28,974 bases of DNA. Origin: JANPIX01 sp031425195. Its GTDB lineage: Bacteria > Pseudomonadota > Alphaproteobacteria > Rhodobacterales > Rhodobacteraceae. Within the stretch, counting starts at the first letter, position 1, and each line of letters starts with the position of its first letter. The notes under the pieces are model-generated. The model was not told the origin of the DNA. It made no database searches and worked only from the letters and a program-made list of their open reading frames with translations. The stretch covers positions 1 through 28,974 of the forward strand of contig JANPIX010000030.1 in the NCBI GenBank assembly GCA_031425195.1. The letters are read 5' to 3'. The position numbers and the translations under genes were made by a program. Positions 7,743 to 14,643 of this stretch are shown here, in pieces.

Positions 7743-8240
7743 ATGGCCGAAGCGACACTCGAAGGTCTTTTTCAGGAAGCGCTGAAAGACATCTATTATG
7801 CCGAAAACAAGATCCTGAAAGCCCTGCCAAAGATGGCAAATTCTGCCCAGTCGTCGGAACTCAAGGCTGGCTTTGAAAAGCATCTGACGGAAACCGAAGG
7901 TCAGGTTGATCGTCTGGAACAGGTGTTTGAACTTTTGGACATGCAGCCCGAAGGCAAGGAATGCCCGGCCATCGATGGCATCATCGAAGAGGGCGAAGAA
8001 ATCATTCAGAACTTTGCCGGCAGCCCGGCGCTGGACGCGGGCCTTGTTGCCGCGGCTCAGGCGGTGGAACACTATGAAATCGCGCGCTACGGCACGTTGA
8101 GCGCCTGGGCCACAACGCTCGGCATGACCGAAGCGGCATCGCTGTTGCAGGAAACGCTCGACGAAGAAGTGCAGACCGACCTTGACCTGACAGATCTGGC
8201 CGAAGAATCTGTCAACGAGGCGGCACTCGTCGAAGCCTGA
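7743..8240 (+). CDS. DUF892 (YciE-like) ferritin-like domain protein
   Basis: From the ATG at 7743 the protein has 165 aa and is mostly helical. The opening LEGLFQEALKDIYYAENKILKALPKM is the signature of the DUF892/YciE family, a ferritin-like four-helix bundle. Conserved acidic and histidine residues occur in EKHLTETEGQVDRLE and in AVEHYEIARYGTL, which fit a di-metal site. Family members are stress-induced in many bacteria, but their biochemical activity is not settled. The start is set by GGGAG about 8 nt upstream; a much longer in-frame extension crosses the promoter and is not credible. The gene is monocistronic, between its own EcfG-type promoter and a strong terminator. Confidence 0.9.
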   Translation: MAEATLEGLFQEALKDIYYAENKILKALPKMANSAQSSELKAGFEKHLTETEGQVDRLEQVFELLDMQPEGKECPAIDGIIEEGEEIIQNFAGSPALDAGLVAAAQAVEHYEIARYGTLSAWATTLGMTEAASLLQETLDEEVQTDLDLTDLAEESVNEAALVEA

Positions 8241-8259
8241 TCGTTCTTTTTCGGTTTCA

Positions 8260-8302
8260 AAATGAAAGGGCCAGCCGTGATGAACGGCTGGCCTTTTCAT
8301 TT
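8260..8302. terminator. bidirectional intrinsic terminator
   Basis: A 19-bp stem (8260-8278 with 8284-8302, one G-T wobble) encloses a 5-nt loop. The GC-rich top (GGCCAGCCGT) is flanked by A-rich and T-rich arms, so it works as a terminator from either side. It separates the convergent DUF892 gene and the membrane-protein operon. Confidence 0.9.
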
Positions 8303-8338
8303 AAGGCGCGCGCGAGATGTGACGCCCGCGCGCTGTTG

Positions 8339-9286
8339 TTATCCGCGGTAAGACAGTCCGCCATAGACCCGGCCCTCATCGCGATCACGGCCACCTTTGA
8401 CAGCGCCAATATACGATGCAACGGCGGCGACAAGTGCCGCTGCCGTCAACAGGAACGCTGTCAGAATGGCCGCGATCCGTGCCGTTTCGGCGGCCTGACG
8501 GGCGGTTTCTTCGGCCTCGGCAGCCAGATTAGCGGCTTCTTCCCGCGCACCTTGGGCCGCGGTCACCGCATCGGCCACGCGTGTTTCCACTTCGGCGGGT
8601 GACAGACCCGTGCGTGCCGCCGTCAGCTGCACAAGATAGGCGCGGTCCGTGTCCGAAATCTCGCCCGTCGTCACCACATTGGCAAGAATGGCCGTCACGT
8701 CCTGTGTTGTGGTTTCCGCAGTCGCAGTCGTCGGATCAACCGTAGCCGGGCGCAAAAGCGACCCGGTGACAAACGACATTGGATCTTCCGGCACCACAGC
8801 GGCCGCAGCCGAACCCACAGCCTCCATCGCACCACCGGCAGCAGTGCCCACCACGTCGGCCCCCACGGCGGCGACTTCACCCACGGCCGAAACAGTCGAC
8901 GACACGGCCGATGTCAAAACCATCGCGCTCAGCACCACGCCCACGGCCCAGACGACCAGACCGTTCACACCGTCGCGCACTTTCACTTCTTCCACATCGG
9001 CCCGGTCAATGCGGCCACCCATCCGGCCCGCGACATAACCGCCAACGGCATAGGCGGCGATCATGCTGCCGATGATCCAGACCGTCGAAATGATCGTCCC
9101 GACGATGCCCGACCCTTCGCCCTCTTCGGCCGAAATGGCCGTCAAGCCCAGCGCCGCCCCGAATCCGGTCGACAGGATGCCAATGGCAACGGCGATTGCC
9201 GCGCCGCCCAAGATTGCGGCCCAATCAACATGGGATGACGCTATTTTCGACCGAGCCGCGGCGGTTTCCCGTTCCATGCTTTCCAT
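8339..9286 (-). CDS. multi-helix membrane protein with alanine-rich coiled region
   Basis: From the ATG at 9286 the protein has 315 aa. Hydrophobic helices lie at about 23-51, 61-86, 106-128 and 271-294. The region between helices 3 and 4 includes an Ala/Glu-rich stretch (about 225-269) likely to form a coiled coil. The arrangement suggests an inner-membrane protein with a soluble loop. I do not recognise a defined family; similar proteins in alphaproteobacteria are annotated only as membrane proteins. The start is fixed by a TAATG overlap: the stop of the 24-aa gene and this ATG share one base, so translation is probably coupled. The in-frame upstream extension overlaps that small gene and is rejected. 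An EcfG-type promoter precedes the pair. Confidence 0.8.
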   Translation of the reverse strand: MESMERETAAARSKIASSHVDWAAILGGAAIAVAIGILSTGFGAALGLTAISAEEGEGSGIVGTIISTVWIIGSMIAAYAVGGYVAGRMGGRIDRADVEEVKVRDGVNGLVVWAVGVVLSAMVLTSAVSSTVSAVGEVAAVGADVVGTAAGGAMEAVGSAAAAVVPEDPMSFVTGSLLRPATVDPTTATAETTTQDVTAILANVVTTGEISDTDRAYLVQLTAARTGLSPAEVETRVADAVTAAQGAREEAANLAAEAEETARQAAETARIAAILTAFLLTAAALVAAVASYIGAVKGGRDRDEGRVYGGLSYRG

Positions 9287-9360
9287 TACCGCAACCCCAC
9301 CAACGACAGTGCGGCAAGGACCACGACCACCAAACCGACAAGATAAATGATGCTGTTCAT
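9286..9360 (-). CDS. 24-aa single-helix membrane peptide
   Basis: This frame encodes 24 residues: a short MNSIIY start, an unbroken run of Val/Leu/Ala/Gly that forms one membrane helix, and a terminal arginine. The ATG at 9360 is preceded by AAAGG at about 8 nt on the minus strand, and a GGAAC-N16-TGTT promoter lies 47 nt upstream. Its stop overlaps the start of the larger membrane protein by one base (TAATG). Very similar short hydrophobic peptides occur in many alphaproteobacteria, as I recall, usually unannotated. It may stabilise or partner with the downstream membrane protein; that is inference. Confidence 0.75.
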   Translation of the reverse strand: MNSIIYLVGLVVVVLAALSLVGLR

Positions 9361-9406
9361 CGCAAAAACCTTTCTCTGCTAATCCGCTCACGGGATTGTT
9401 CACTAC

Positions 9407-9431
9407 AACACCAAATCGTCATCTTTGTTCC
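9407..9431 (-). promoter_or_regulatory. EcfG-type promoter for the membrane-peptide operon
   Basis: Minus strand: GGAAC (9431-9427), 16-nt spacer, TGTT (9410-9407). There is one mismatch to CGTT in the -10. It is divergent from the ecfG promoter, about 90 nt away. Confidence 0.6.
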
Positions 9432-9523
9432 GGTCCGTCAGCCCAAATGCCCGGGATGACCCTCTATCGGATCCCGTCGAATGCCGGACGGTCCCCAACC
9501 TTGCAGTTGTTCCTCGCCCGGTC

Positions 9524-9548
9524 GGAACCCTCGATAGATCGCTGCGTT
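9524..9548 (+). promoter_or_regulatory. EcfG-type promoter upstream of ecfG (autoregulation)
   Basis: GGAAC (9524-9528), 16-nt spacer, CGTT (9545-9548). A full consensus match 31 nt before the ecfG ATG implies that the sigma factor drives its own gene. Confidence 0.75.
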
Positions 9549-9579
9549 CCCCTACGCGAACAATCGCGAGGGGATGGAA

Positions 9580-10110
9580 ATGTCAGATCCGAAAACCGAA
9601 AACCGCGAAATCGTCACCGACATGACAACACTCATCCCCTCGCTGCGTGCCTATGCACGAAGCCTTTTGCCGGGCTCTGCCGAAGCGGACGATCTTGTGC
9701 AGGAAACCCTGCTCAAAGGTATCGCCAACATCGACAAGTTCGAACCGGGCACCAATCTGCGGCGCTGGTTGTTCACGATCATGCGCAACACATTCCTGAC
9801 GAATGTTCACAAACGCAAAAGGGAAAGCCCGGGTTTGGCTGATTGTGCGTCGGCGGTTCCGGTGTCTTATCCGGTCCACGATGCGCATATCGCCGGGCAA
9901 AGCCTGATGCGCGTGATTGAACAACTGCCCATGCAGTACCGCGAGATCATCGCACTCGTCTACCTTACCGGCGAAAGTTACGAAGATACGGCCCGCATCC
10001 TGAACTGCCCGATTGGCACAATCAAAAGCCGGGTCAGCCGGGCGCGGCATCTGATCATGGCCCACCTGCAGGCGGAATCGGTGGGCGATCTCATCCTGCG
10101 GCAGGGTTGA
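9580..10110 (+). CDS. ecfG: EcfG-like ECF sigma factor of the general stress response
   Basis: From the ATG at 9580 the protein has 176 aa. Region sigma-2 spans about 16-80, with LRAYARSLL, ADDLVQETLLKG and W63-LFTIMRN (DNA-melting and -10 recognition). Region sigma-4 spans about 105-165, with LPMQYREIIALVYLTGESYEDTA and the helix-turn-helix end GTIKSRVSRAR. The linker and length fit the EcfG (ECF15) group, the alphaproteobacterial general stress sigma factor that NepR inhibits. I prefer 9580 over the in-frame ATG at 9574 because GAGGGG (9568-9573) abuts 9574 but sits 6 nt before 9580. The perfect EcfG-type promoter in front, a NepR-like gene nearby and many matching promoters around support the assignment; membership of the ECF15 group was not tested by alignment. 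Confidence 0.85.
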   Translation: MSDPKTENREIVTDMTTLIPSLRAYARSLLPGSAEADDLVQETLLKGIANIDKFEPGTNLRRWLFTIMRNTFLTNVHKRKRESPGLADCASAVPVSYPVHDAHIAGQSLMRVIEQLPMQYREIIALVYLTGESYEDTARILNCPIGTIKSRVSRARHLIMAHLQAESVGDLILRQG

Positions 10111-10113
10111 ACG

Positions 10114-10248
10114 ATGCAGCCCCGCCCCCCAGCGCCATCGCCGCCGCCAGTCCCCAAGGACGAAACCGAAGAAGAGCGTTTGCGCCGCGAGGAAGAGGCG
10201 CGCCAGCGGTCAGCGCGGCCAATCCATATCAAACCGCTTTCAACCTGA
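10114..10248 (+). CDS. 44-aa proline-rich/charged small protein downstream of ecfG
   Basis: The ATG at 10114 lies 3 nt after the ecfG stop. The frame encodes 44 aa: a proline-rich start (PRPPAPSPPPVPK) followed by a highly charged helix (ETEEERLRREEEARQR) and a short basic end. A weak CAGGG ribosome binding site lies within the end of ecfG. It would be cotranscribed with ecfG. This is the position where nepR is often found next to ecfG, but the EPVP core motif of NepR is absent, so it is not NepR. I do not recognise a family. Confidence 0.5.
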   Translation: MQPRPPAPSPPPVPKDETEEERLRREEEARQRSARPIHIKPLST

Positions 10249-10276
10249 AGATGTGCCAATGACGTTGCTTCCCTGT

Positions 10277-10301
10277 GGAACATTCCTGCTGCACGCGCGT
10301 T
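10277..10301 (+). promoter_or_regulatory. EcfG-type promoter for the response regulator
   Basis: GGAAC (10277-10281), 16-nt spacer, CGTT (10298-10301). It is a full consensus match, 65 nt before the ATG at 10367. Confidence 0.75.
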
Positions 10302-10366
10302 TGTGCATGTTATCCTTTTGCTTGCAAAACGGGTGGTCACAAAGCGTGACCAAGCGGAGGTAGAAG

Positions 10367-11032
10367 ATGCCAACTTTCAATGACCGACCACTGCGCAGGT
10401 CACGCTCCGGGCAAATGCCGCAAGGCCCGTCGTTGACGGGTGACAAACCTGTTCAACGGGCACGCGAAGATGCCCTTCGCATCTTGATCTTGGAAGATGA
10501 ATTTCTGATTGCCCAGCAACTTGCATATGACATACGCCGGATGGGTGACATCGTGGTCGGCCCGTTTGCATCGGTCGAAGACGCGATGCAAACGACGCAA
10601 CCGACCGACGCCGCCATCCTTGACGTGCGGATCGGACGGGAAATGTCGTTCGCCTTGGCAACCCAGTTGAAGGCGCTTGGCATCCCCTTCGTGTTCTACA
10701 GCGCCTTCGAACATGAAGACCTGCCGGCCGAATTGCGGGATGAAAGCCTTTACGTAAAGCCATCACCCACGGCTACATTGGTGGAAGACCTGCGCCGCCG
10801 GTCGATGCCAGCCGAGCCTGATCGCTCGCTTCTTGATGTGATGGTCGTCTTGCGCCAGAAGGCCCAACTGCTGATCCGCGACCCGTACGCCGCAGATCGT
10901 CTGCTAGAGGCGGTGTTGATCGAAGCCACGGCAAACGTTGAATCAAAACCGACACTGGCCGAACTGGAAGGCTGGTTGCTGGAACTGATGTGGGTCGAAT
11001 ATCGCCGCAATGGTCGCCGTTACATGATCTGA
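10367..11032 (+). CDS. response regulator: receiver domain followed by a degenerate sigma-2-like domain
   Basis: The protein has 221 aa; GGAGG at 10356-10360 supports the ATG at 10367. Residues 38-143 form a receiver domain with acidic pocket E43/D44, phospho-acceptor D86 (AAILDV), S112 and K131 (YVKPSP). Residues 162-212 align without any gap to sigma-2 of the adjacent sigma factor (its residues 22-72), with 14 identities in 51, including LR, A-D-x-L, AN and L-x-x-WL. Residues of the sigma factor likely to touch DNA (R61, R62, T66, R69, N70) are not conserved. In canonical PhyR a sigma-like domain precedes the receiver and titrates NepR when phosphorylated. Here the order is reversed and no sigma-4-like part remains. 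I infer an anti-anti-sigma role analogous to PhyR. Confidence 0.8.
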   Translation: MPTFNDRPLRRSRSGQMPQGPSLTGDKPVQRAREDALRILILEDEFLIAQQLAYDIRRMGDIVVGPFASVEDAMQTTQPTDAAILDVRIGREMSFALATQLKALGIPFVFYSAFEHEDLPAELRDESLYVKPSPTATLVEDLRRRSMPAEPDRSLLDVMVVLRQKAQLLIRDPYAADRLLEAVLIEATANVESKPTLAELEGWLLELMWVEYRRNGRRYMI

Positions 11033-11036
11033 CGGC

Positions 11037-11231
11037 CTATTCGGGGTCGTCCCGCTGCTGATGCCTTTTAAGGGCGGCCCCAAGCTGAACTGCCAGAAAA
11101 CGCAACCGTGCGGGCACGGGTTCTGTGTCGATGGAATTCCTCAGATGCTGGGCCGCCGTGTCCAGATCGTCGCCATTGTCGTTGGCCAGATCGGGCATGT
11201 CATCAAGGGGGCTTGTCTTGCCGCTCACCAT
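11037..11231 (-). CDS. nepR: NepR-like anti-sigma factor
   Basis: From the ATG at 11231 the protein has 64 aa, the usual NepR length. The core LRNSIDTEPVPARLRFL fits the NepR pattern: a first helix ending in D-x-EPVP, then R and a second amphipathic helix. NepR binds EcfG and blocks it until a phosphorylated PhyR-type protein captures NepR. A GTG at 11264 would add 11 residues but has poorer initiation context; a GGGGCGG stretch lies upstream of the ATG. The gene converges on the response regulator with only 4 nt between the stops. No EcfG-type promoter is visible upstream, in contrast to its neighbours. The call rests on a short motif, so some doubt remains. Confidence 0.75.
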   Translation of the reverse strand: MVSGKTSPLDDMPDLANDNGDDLDTAAQHLRNSIDTEPVPARLRFLAVQLGAALKRHQQRDDPE

Positions 11232-11349
11232 TTTGAAATTCCGCCCCTGCCATGTCACGTGCACTGTGTCAGAACTTCGGCGAATAGCCAGTCCTGTTCA
11301 CACTGCCTAACGGTCAGGAACAGTCTGACACAAATATGGCCACGGCACG

Positions 11350-11379
11350 AAAAAAGGGTGGCAGGCCAAGCCGCCACCC
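11350..11379 (-). terminator. intrinsic terminator of the glycosyltransferase operon
   Basis: A 7-bp GC-rich stem (11356-11362 with 11373-11379) is followed on the minus strand by a T-tract (11355-11350). It lies 18 nt past the glycosyltransferase stop and also insulates nepR from it. Confidence 0.8.
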
Positions 11380-11396
11380 CCTTGCGATGCACTAAA

Positions 11397-12536
11397 TCAC
11401 TGTGCGGCGTAAAGCGTGCGTGCCGCAGCCGAACGGTTGACAAGCGACGACATGGTTTTCCATGTCTTGTCCCAGGACATTGTCGCAAGCAACTTGTCTG
11501 CTTTGGCCAGCCTTTCCGGCCCCGTGGCAACAAGGCTCTGGCGCAGGGCGCCGGCCATCGCATCACGGTCGGCAATCGTCACGACGCCGCTGTTGCCATA
11601 GCCTGACACCACATCCGGCACCGCTGTCGACGTCAGCGGCAAACCGGCGGCAAGGAATTCCGGCGTCTTGGTCGGGCTGATGAACCGTGTCGCCTCATTC
11701 AGGGCAAAGGGCATCCATCCGGCGTCCCAGTTGCCCAGATACTGCGGCAACTCGTCATAGGATCGCCCGCCCAGCCAATGCAGGTTGTCGCGTTTCGGCA
11801 GATGCGCCTCGTCAATCTTGACGACGGGGCCGACCATCACGAACTGAACCTCCGGCAGCGCTTCGGCCATTGCCCCGACAAGCCCGATGTCCATCCGTTC
11901 GTCCACAACGCCAAAAAACCCGATCCGCGGGTGCGGAATGTGGCTTTGATCTGCCGGGTCCGCCTGCTTGACGCGCGCGCGGCCAAAGTGGCGGACATCC
12001 ACGCTGCTGGGAAAGGCATGAATGTTGGAATGGCGGTTCTTCTTGGCGTCGTACAGGCTGTGGCCACCGGTAAACACGACGTCTGCGCGTTCGAACAGGT
12101 CATTCTCAAGCCCCTGCAGCTCTGGCGGCGGATTCAGGAAACCGCTCAATTCGTCCATGCAGTCATAAACGCAGACCTCGGGTGCCAGATGGCCGCTGAA
12201 CTGCAAGGCCATCGGGGTATAGTACCACGTCACAAGCATCGGATGCGGGCTGTGGGTCAGCCAGTCGTCCAGCAGGGCGCGGATCAGGCGGGGTTCGGCG
12301 TCGACGCCCAGCGGGATGATCGGTGTCGCCACCAGTACACCGGACGGATCAGCAAGCACGCGCAGATGCGGGCGCGCGGCGTGTTCGAAAAGCGGCTCCT
12401 CAAAGAACACCACCCGGAATTCGCGCGCAGCCCGTGTCATCAGGTGCTGGGGGCGTTGAAACACAAAGTTCCAGCGCAAATGGGAAAAACAGATCAGCAG
12501 TGGTCGAGCCACCTCGAGAGGAGCTTGAGAATTCAT
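11397..12536 (-). CDS. glycosyltransferase, GT-B type (GT4-like)
   Basis: From the ATG at 12536 the protein has 379 aa. I chose that start because AAGGA lies 8 nt upstream and the conserved opening FSHLRWNFVFQRPQHLM follows at once; the longer frame overlaps the promoter region. The N-terminal lobe has the acceptor-binding Rossmann pattern (VCVYDCMDELSGF). The C-terminal lobe has RIGFFGVVDERMDIGLV, a VMVGPV strand and the donor-site motif SPTKTPEFLAAGLPLTST. This is the fold of retaining nucleotide-sugar transferases, and relatives occur next to UDP-galactopyranose mutase genes. Donor and acceptor are unknown. The gene follows the transferase/hydrolase fusion on the same strand and has its own EcfG-type promoter. 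Confidence 0.88.
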   Translation of the reverse strand: MNSQAPLEVARPLLICFSHLRWNFVFQRPQHLMTRAAREFRVVFFEEPLFEHAARPHLRVLADPSGVLVATPIIPLGVDAEPRLIRALLDDWLTHSPHPMLVTWYYTPMALQFSGHLAPEVCVYDCMDELSGFLNPPPELQGLENDLFERADVVFTGGHSLYDAKKNRHSNIHAFPSSVDVRHFGRARVKQADPADQSHIPHPRIGFFGVVDERMDIGLVGAMAEALPEVQFVMVGPVVKIDEAHLPKRDNLHWLGGRSYDELPQYLGNWDAGWMPFALNEATRFISPTKTPEFLAAGLPLTSTAVPDVVSGYGNSGVVTIADRDAMAGALRQSLVATGPERLAKADKLLATMSWDKTWKTMSSLVNRSAAARTLYAAQ

Positions 12537-12590
12537 GTGAATTATCCTTGCGAGAAGGGATTGTTCGGTCTGAGCAGCCGATGTCCCACA

Positions 12591-12615
12591 AACACCGCAA
12601 AACCGATTTTGTTCC
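12591..12615 (-). promoter_or_regulatory. EcfG-type promoter for the glycosyltransferase
   Basis: Minus strand: GGAAC (12615-12611), 16-nt spacer, TGTT (12594-12591). There is one mismatch in the -10; it lies 55 nt before the ATG at 12536. Confidence 0.55.
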
Positions 12616-12660
12616 GTCACACCCTGTGGACACAGCTGTGGCATCATGCGCCAGAGGTCA

Positions 12661-14448
12661 TCACACCCCATGCGCGGCCCGCAGCGCAGGCTGCGTGCCA
12701 CCCACTCCGGTCACAACTTTGGTCCATTCAGCCAGCGCTTGGGCCAGCGGTGCGTGCACATCTCGGCGGCCCTCAACTGGCTGATGCCACAGCAATCCGT
12801 TGTGGCACAGACGGTCATCATCCCAACCCAGATGGTCCAGCACCGGATACAGGCACACCCCCTCCACCGGCACACCACGCTGCCGCGCGCGCGCGGTTTC
12901 AGCCGCGACATAGCGGAACCAACTCGCCCGCCGGTCATTCTCGATCCCGGTTTCGGAAATCAGGACAGGCCGGCCATAGCGGGCGTGGTTTTCAAAGATC
13001 AGATCGCTCAACGGGCGATAAAATGGGCTGTCGATATCGACTGGCGGGCCAGCATGCACCCATTGGTTGTTGCTGTAGTAATTAAGCCCGACAATATCAA
13101 GGAATGACGCATCGCCGCCAATCTGCGGCCACATCCGCCCGCTGATCAATTCGAACGCCTGAAACTGCGCCTGATGCCAGCCCTCGGCCTCGCCATAGGG
13201 GCGGCCACGTGCCGGGTCCCAGCTGATCGCAATGGCAGGCTCGCAATGCACAAACCGCGCCCGCGGGTCCACCGCGCGCAGTTCATGCATGGCTGCAATC
13301 GACGCGCGCGCCAGCTGCACCTTCAACTCGAACCCCCTGCCTCGCGCAAAAGGGTTCAGATACCCGACGTCCCCGCCACCCCACGAGAAAAACGAAATCT
13401 CGTTCACCGGGCACCAGAACGGCACCTCGTCCGTCATGTCCCGGTGATTCCGCGCCGCCGCCGCAGCAAACCGGGCAAACCGATCTACAAACGCCGCACC
13501 CCAGATATCCAGATCATCTGGCCAGCCATAGTGCATCAGATCCCAGATCACCTGCGTCCCCGCCGTTTTCGCGTCCTTCGCCATGCAGCGGAAACTTGAA
13601 AAGTCATACCGCCCCGGCGACGGTTCGATCAGATGCCACCGCAACGCATCACGCACCGTGCGGATGCCGTGTTCCGCCAACTGCCTGTAATCGCCCAGCG
13701 CGTTGCTGTCGTGGCCGCTCGACGCAATAATATCCAGCCTGCGCCCCGAACCCAAACGGTGGGTCGAGCTTTCGAACCCGCCCTGAAAATAGCTTTTGAA
13801 CACCCCCGGCGGCGGTGCGGGAACACGTTCCGCCAGCAGCGCGTCAAACAGCCGTTTCCAGTGATTGGCGACAACCGAGATCGAAAATGGCACCGGCGCG
13901 CCCCGGCGCAAGGCCGCCCTCAACGTGGCCGGACCCAGATCAAGGATGGATCGGATTTCCACAGCCGCATAAGGCCGGTTCGGCATCCGTGACGCCGCCG
14001 CCGTGCGCACCCTGTCATTCGTCGCCACATAGCGCGCCGTGAAATGCTTGGGCCCCGCCACGGCCTCGGCAACCTGCCGCCCATGCTCCACCAGCACCGG
14101 ACGTATCTTCATCCGCTCCAGTGCCGGATACACATCCGGCACATTCTGGCAGGCAACCACGATGTCACACCCGGCCATCTTGCGTTCCAGATAGGCCACC
14201 GTGTCATCGAACGACAAATCGAACGGTACCGTATCCACCGCAACGCCCGCGTCCCGCAACGCACGATAGCTTCGCCTGCGCCGCCCTTCGGGTTGAAAAC
14301 ACACAACCGCATCAACGCGGTAGCGGGCAGGGTCAAGCTGCTGCGCCAACAGCCGCAACTCTGCCCCCTCGCGCCCGGTGGTCAGCGTGGCAAAGACAAA
14401 CAGGATACGCACATCACGGTCAGACGGGTGGGGCACGGGTTCGTTCAT
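12661..14448 (-). CDS. fusion of a GT-B N-lobe and a clan GH-A glycoside hydrolase
   Basis: From the ATG at 14448 the protein has 595 aa. Residues 13-170 resemble the acceptor lobe of a GT-B transferase (ILFVFATLTTGREGAELRLL; VACQNVPDVYPAL; VEHGRQVAEAV). A helix at about 194-207 (NHWKRLFDALL) resembles the last helix of such enzymes, but the donor-binding lobe between them is missing. Residues 222-580 look like a GH1-type or related clan GH-A barrel. The expected acid/base is E350 in PVNE and the nucleophile is E499 in ISETG; LRWHLIEPSPGRYDF and GLNYYSNN fit barrel strands. The hydrolase half may be active while the transferase half may serve binding. A poor GGGGG ribosome binding site precedes the ATG, and an EcfG-type promoter lies upstream. 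Confidence 0.8.
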   Translation of the reverse strand: MNEPVPHPSDRDVRILFVFATLTTGREGAELRLLAQQLDPARYRVDAVVCFQPEGRRRRSYRALRDAGVAVDTVPFDLSFDDTVAYLERKMAGCDIVVACQNVPDVYPALERMKIRPVLVEHGRQVAEAVAGPKHFTARYVATNDRVRTAAASRMPNRPYAAVEIRSILDLGPATLRAALRRGAPVPFSISVVANHWKRLFDALLAERVPAPPPGVFKSYFQGGFESSTHRLGSGRRLDIIASSGHDSNALGDYRQLAEHGIRTVRDALRWHLIEPSPGRYDFSSFRCMAKDAKTAGTQVIWDLMHYGWPDDLDIWGAAFVDRFARFAAAAARNHRDMTDEVPFWCPVNEISFFSWGGGDVGYLNPFARGRGFELKVQLARASIAAMHELRAVDPRARFVHCEPAIAISWDPARGRPYGEAEGWHQAQFQAFELISGRMWPQIGGDASFLDIVGLNYYSNNQWVHAGPPVDIDSPFYRPLSDLIFENHARYGRPVLISETGIENDRRASWFRYVAAETARARQRGVPVEGVCLYPVLDHLGWDDDRLCHNGLLWHQPVEGRRDVHAPLAQALAEWTKVVTGVGGTQPALRAAHGV

Positions 14449-14529
14449 CGCGCACCCCCGGGCAAAGCGGGCCGCGTTCCCGTCGATCTGGTTCGAAACA
14501 TTGATTTCCCCTGCCAAGTGCCCCGGTTG

Positions 14530-14554
14530 AACCACCTGCCCGGTGAATTGTTCC
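14530..14554 (-). promoter_or_regulatory. EcfG-type promoter for the GT/GH fusion gene
   Basis: Minus strand: GGAAC (14554-14550), 16-nt spacer, GGTT (14533-14530). There is one mismatch in the -10. It is divergent from the Ku-LigD promoter, with 32 nt between the two -35 boxes, and lies 81 nt before the ATG. Confidence 0.55.
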
Positions 14555-14586
14555 ACCTGCCCAAACGCGGCCAAGCAACTGGCCCC

Positions 14587-14611
14587 GGAACCGCGCGCCG
14601 CCTGTCAGGTT
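14587..14611 (+). promoter_or_regulatory. EcfG-type promoter for ku-ligD
   Basis: GGAAC (14587-14591), 16-nt spacer, GGTT (14608-14611), 32 nt before the ku ATG at 14644. There is one mismatch in the -10. Confidence 0.6.
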
Positions 14612-14643
14612 ATCGTTTCGGCGTTGGCCGAAAGGGGGGTGCA

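Noticed and set aside
10114..10248. 44-aa frame as nepR
   Set aside because: The EPVP core and two-helix pattern are absent; the frame at 11037-11231 has them.
11778..13085. Plus-strand frame of 435 aa
   Set aside because: It lies opposite the glycosyltransferase and hydrolase genes, which have recognisable catalytic motifs.
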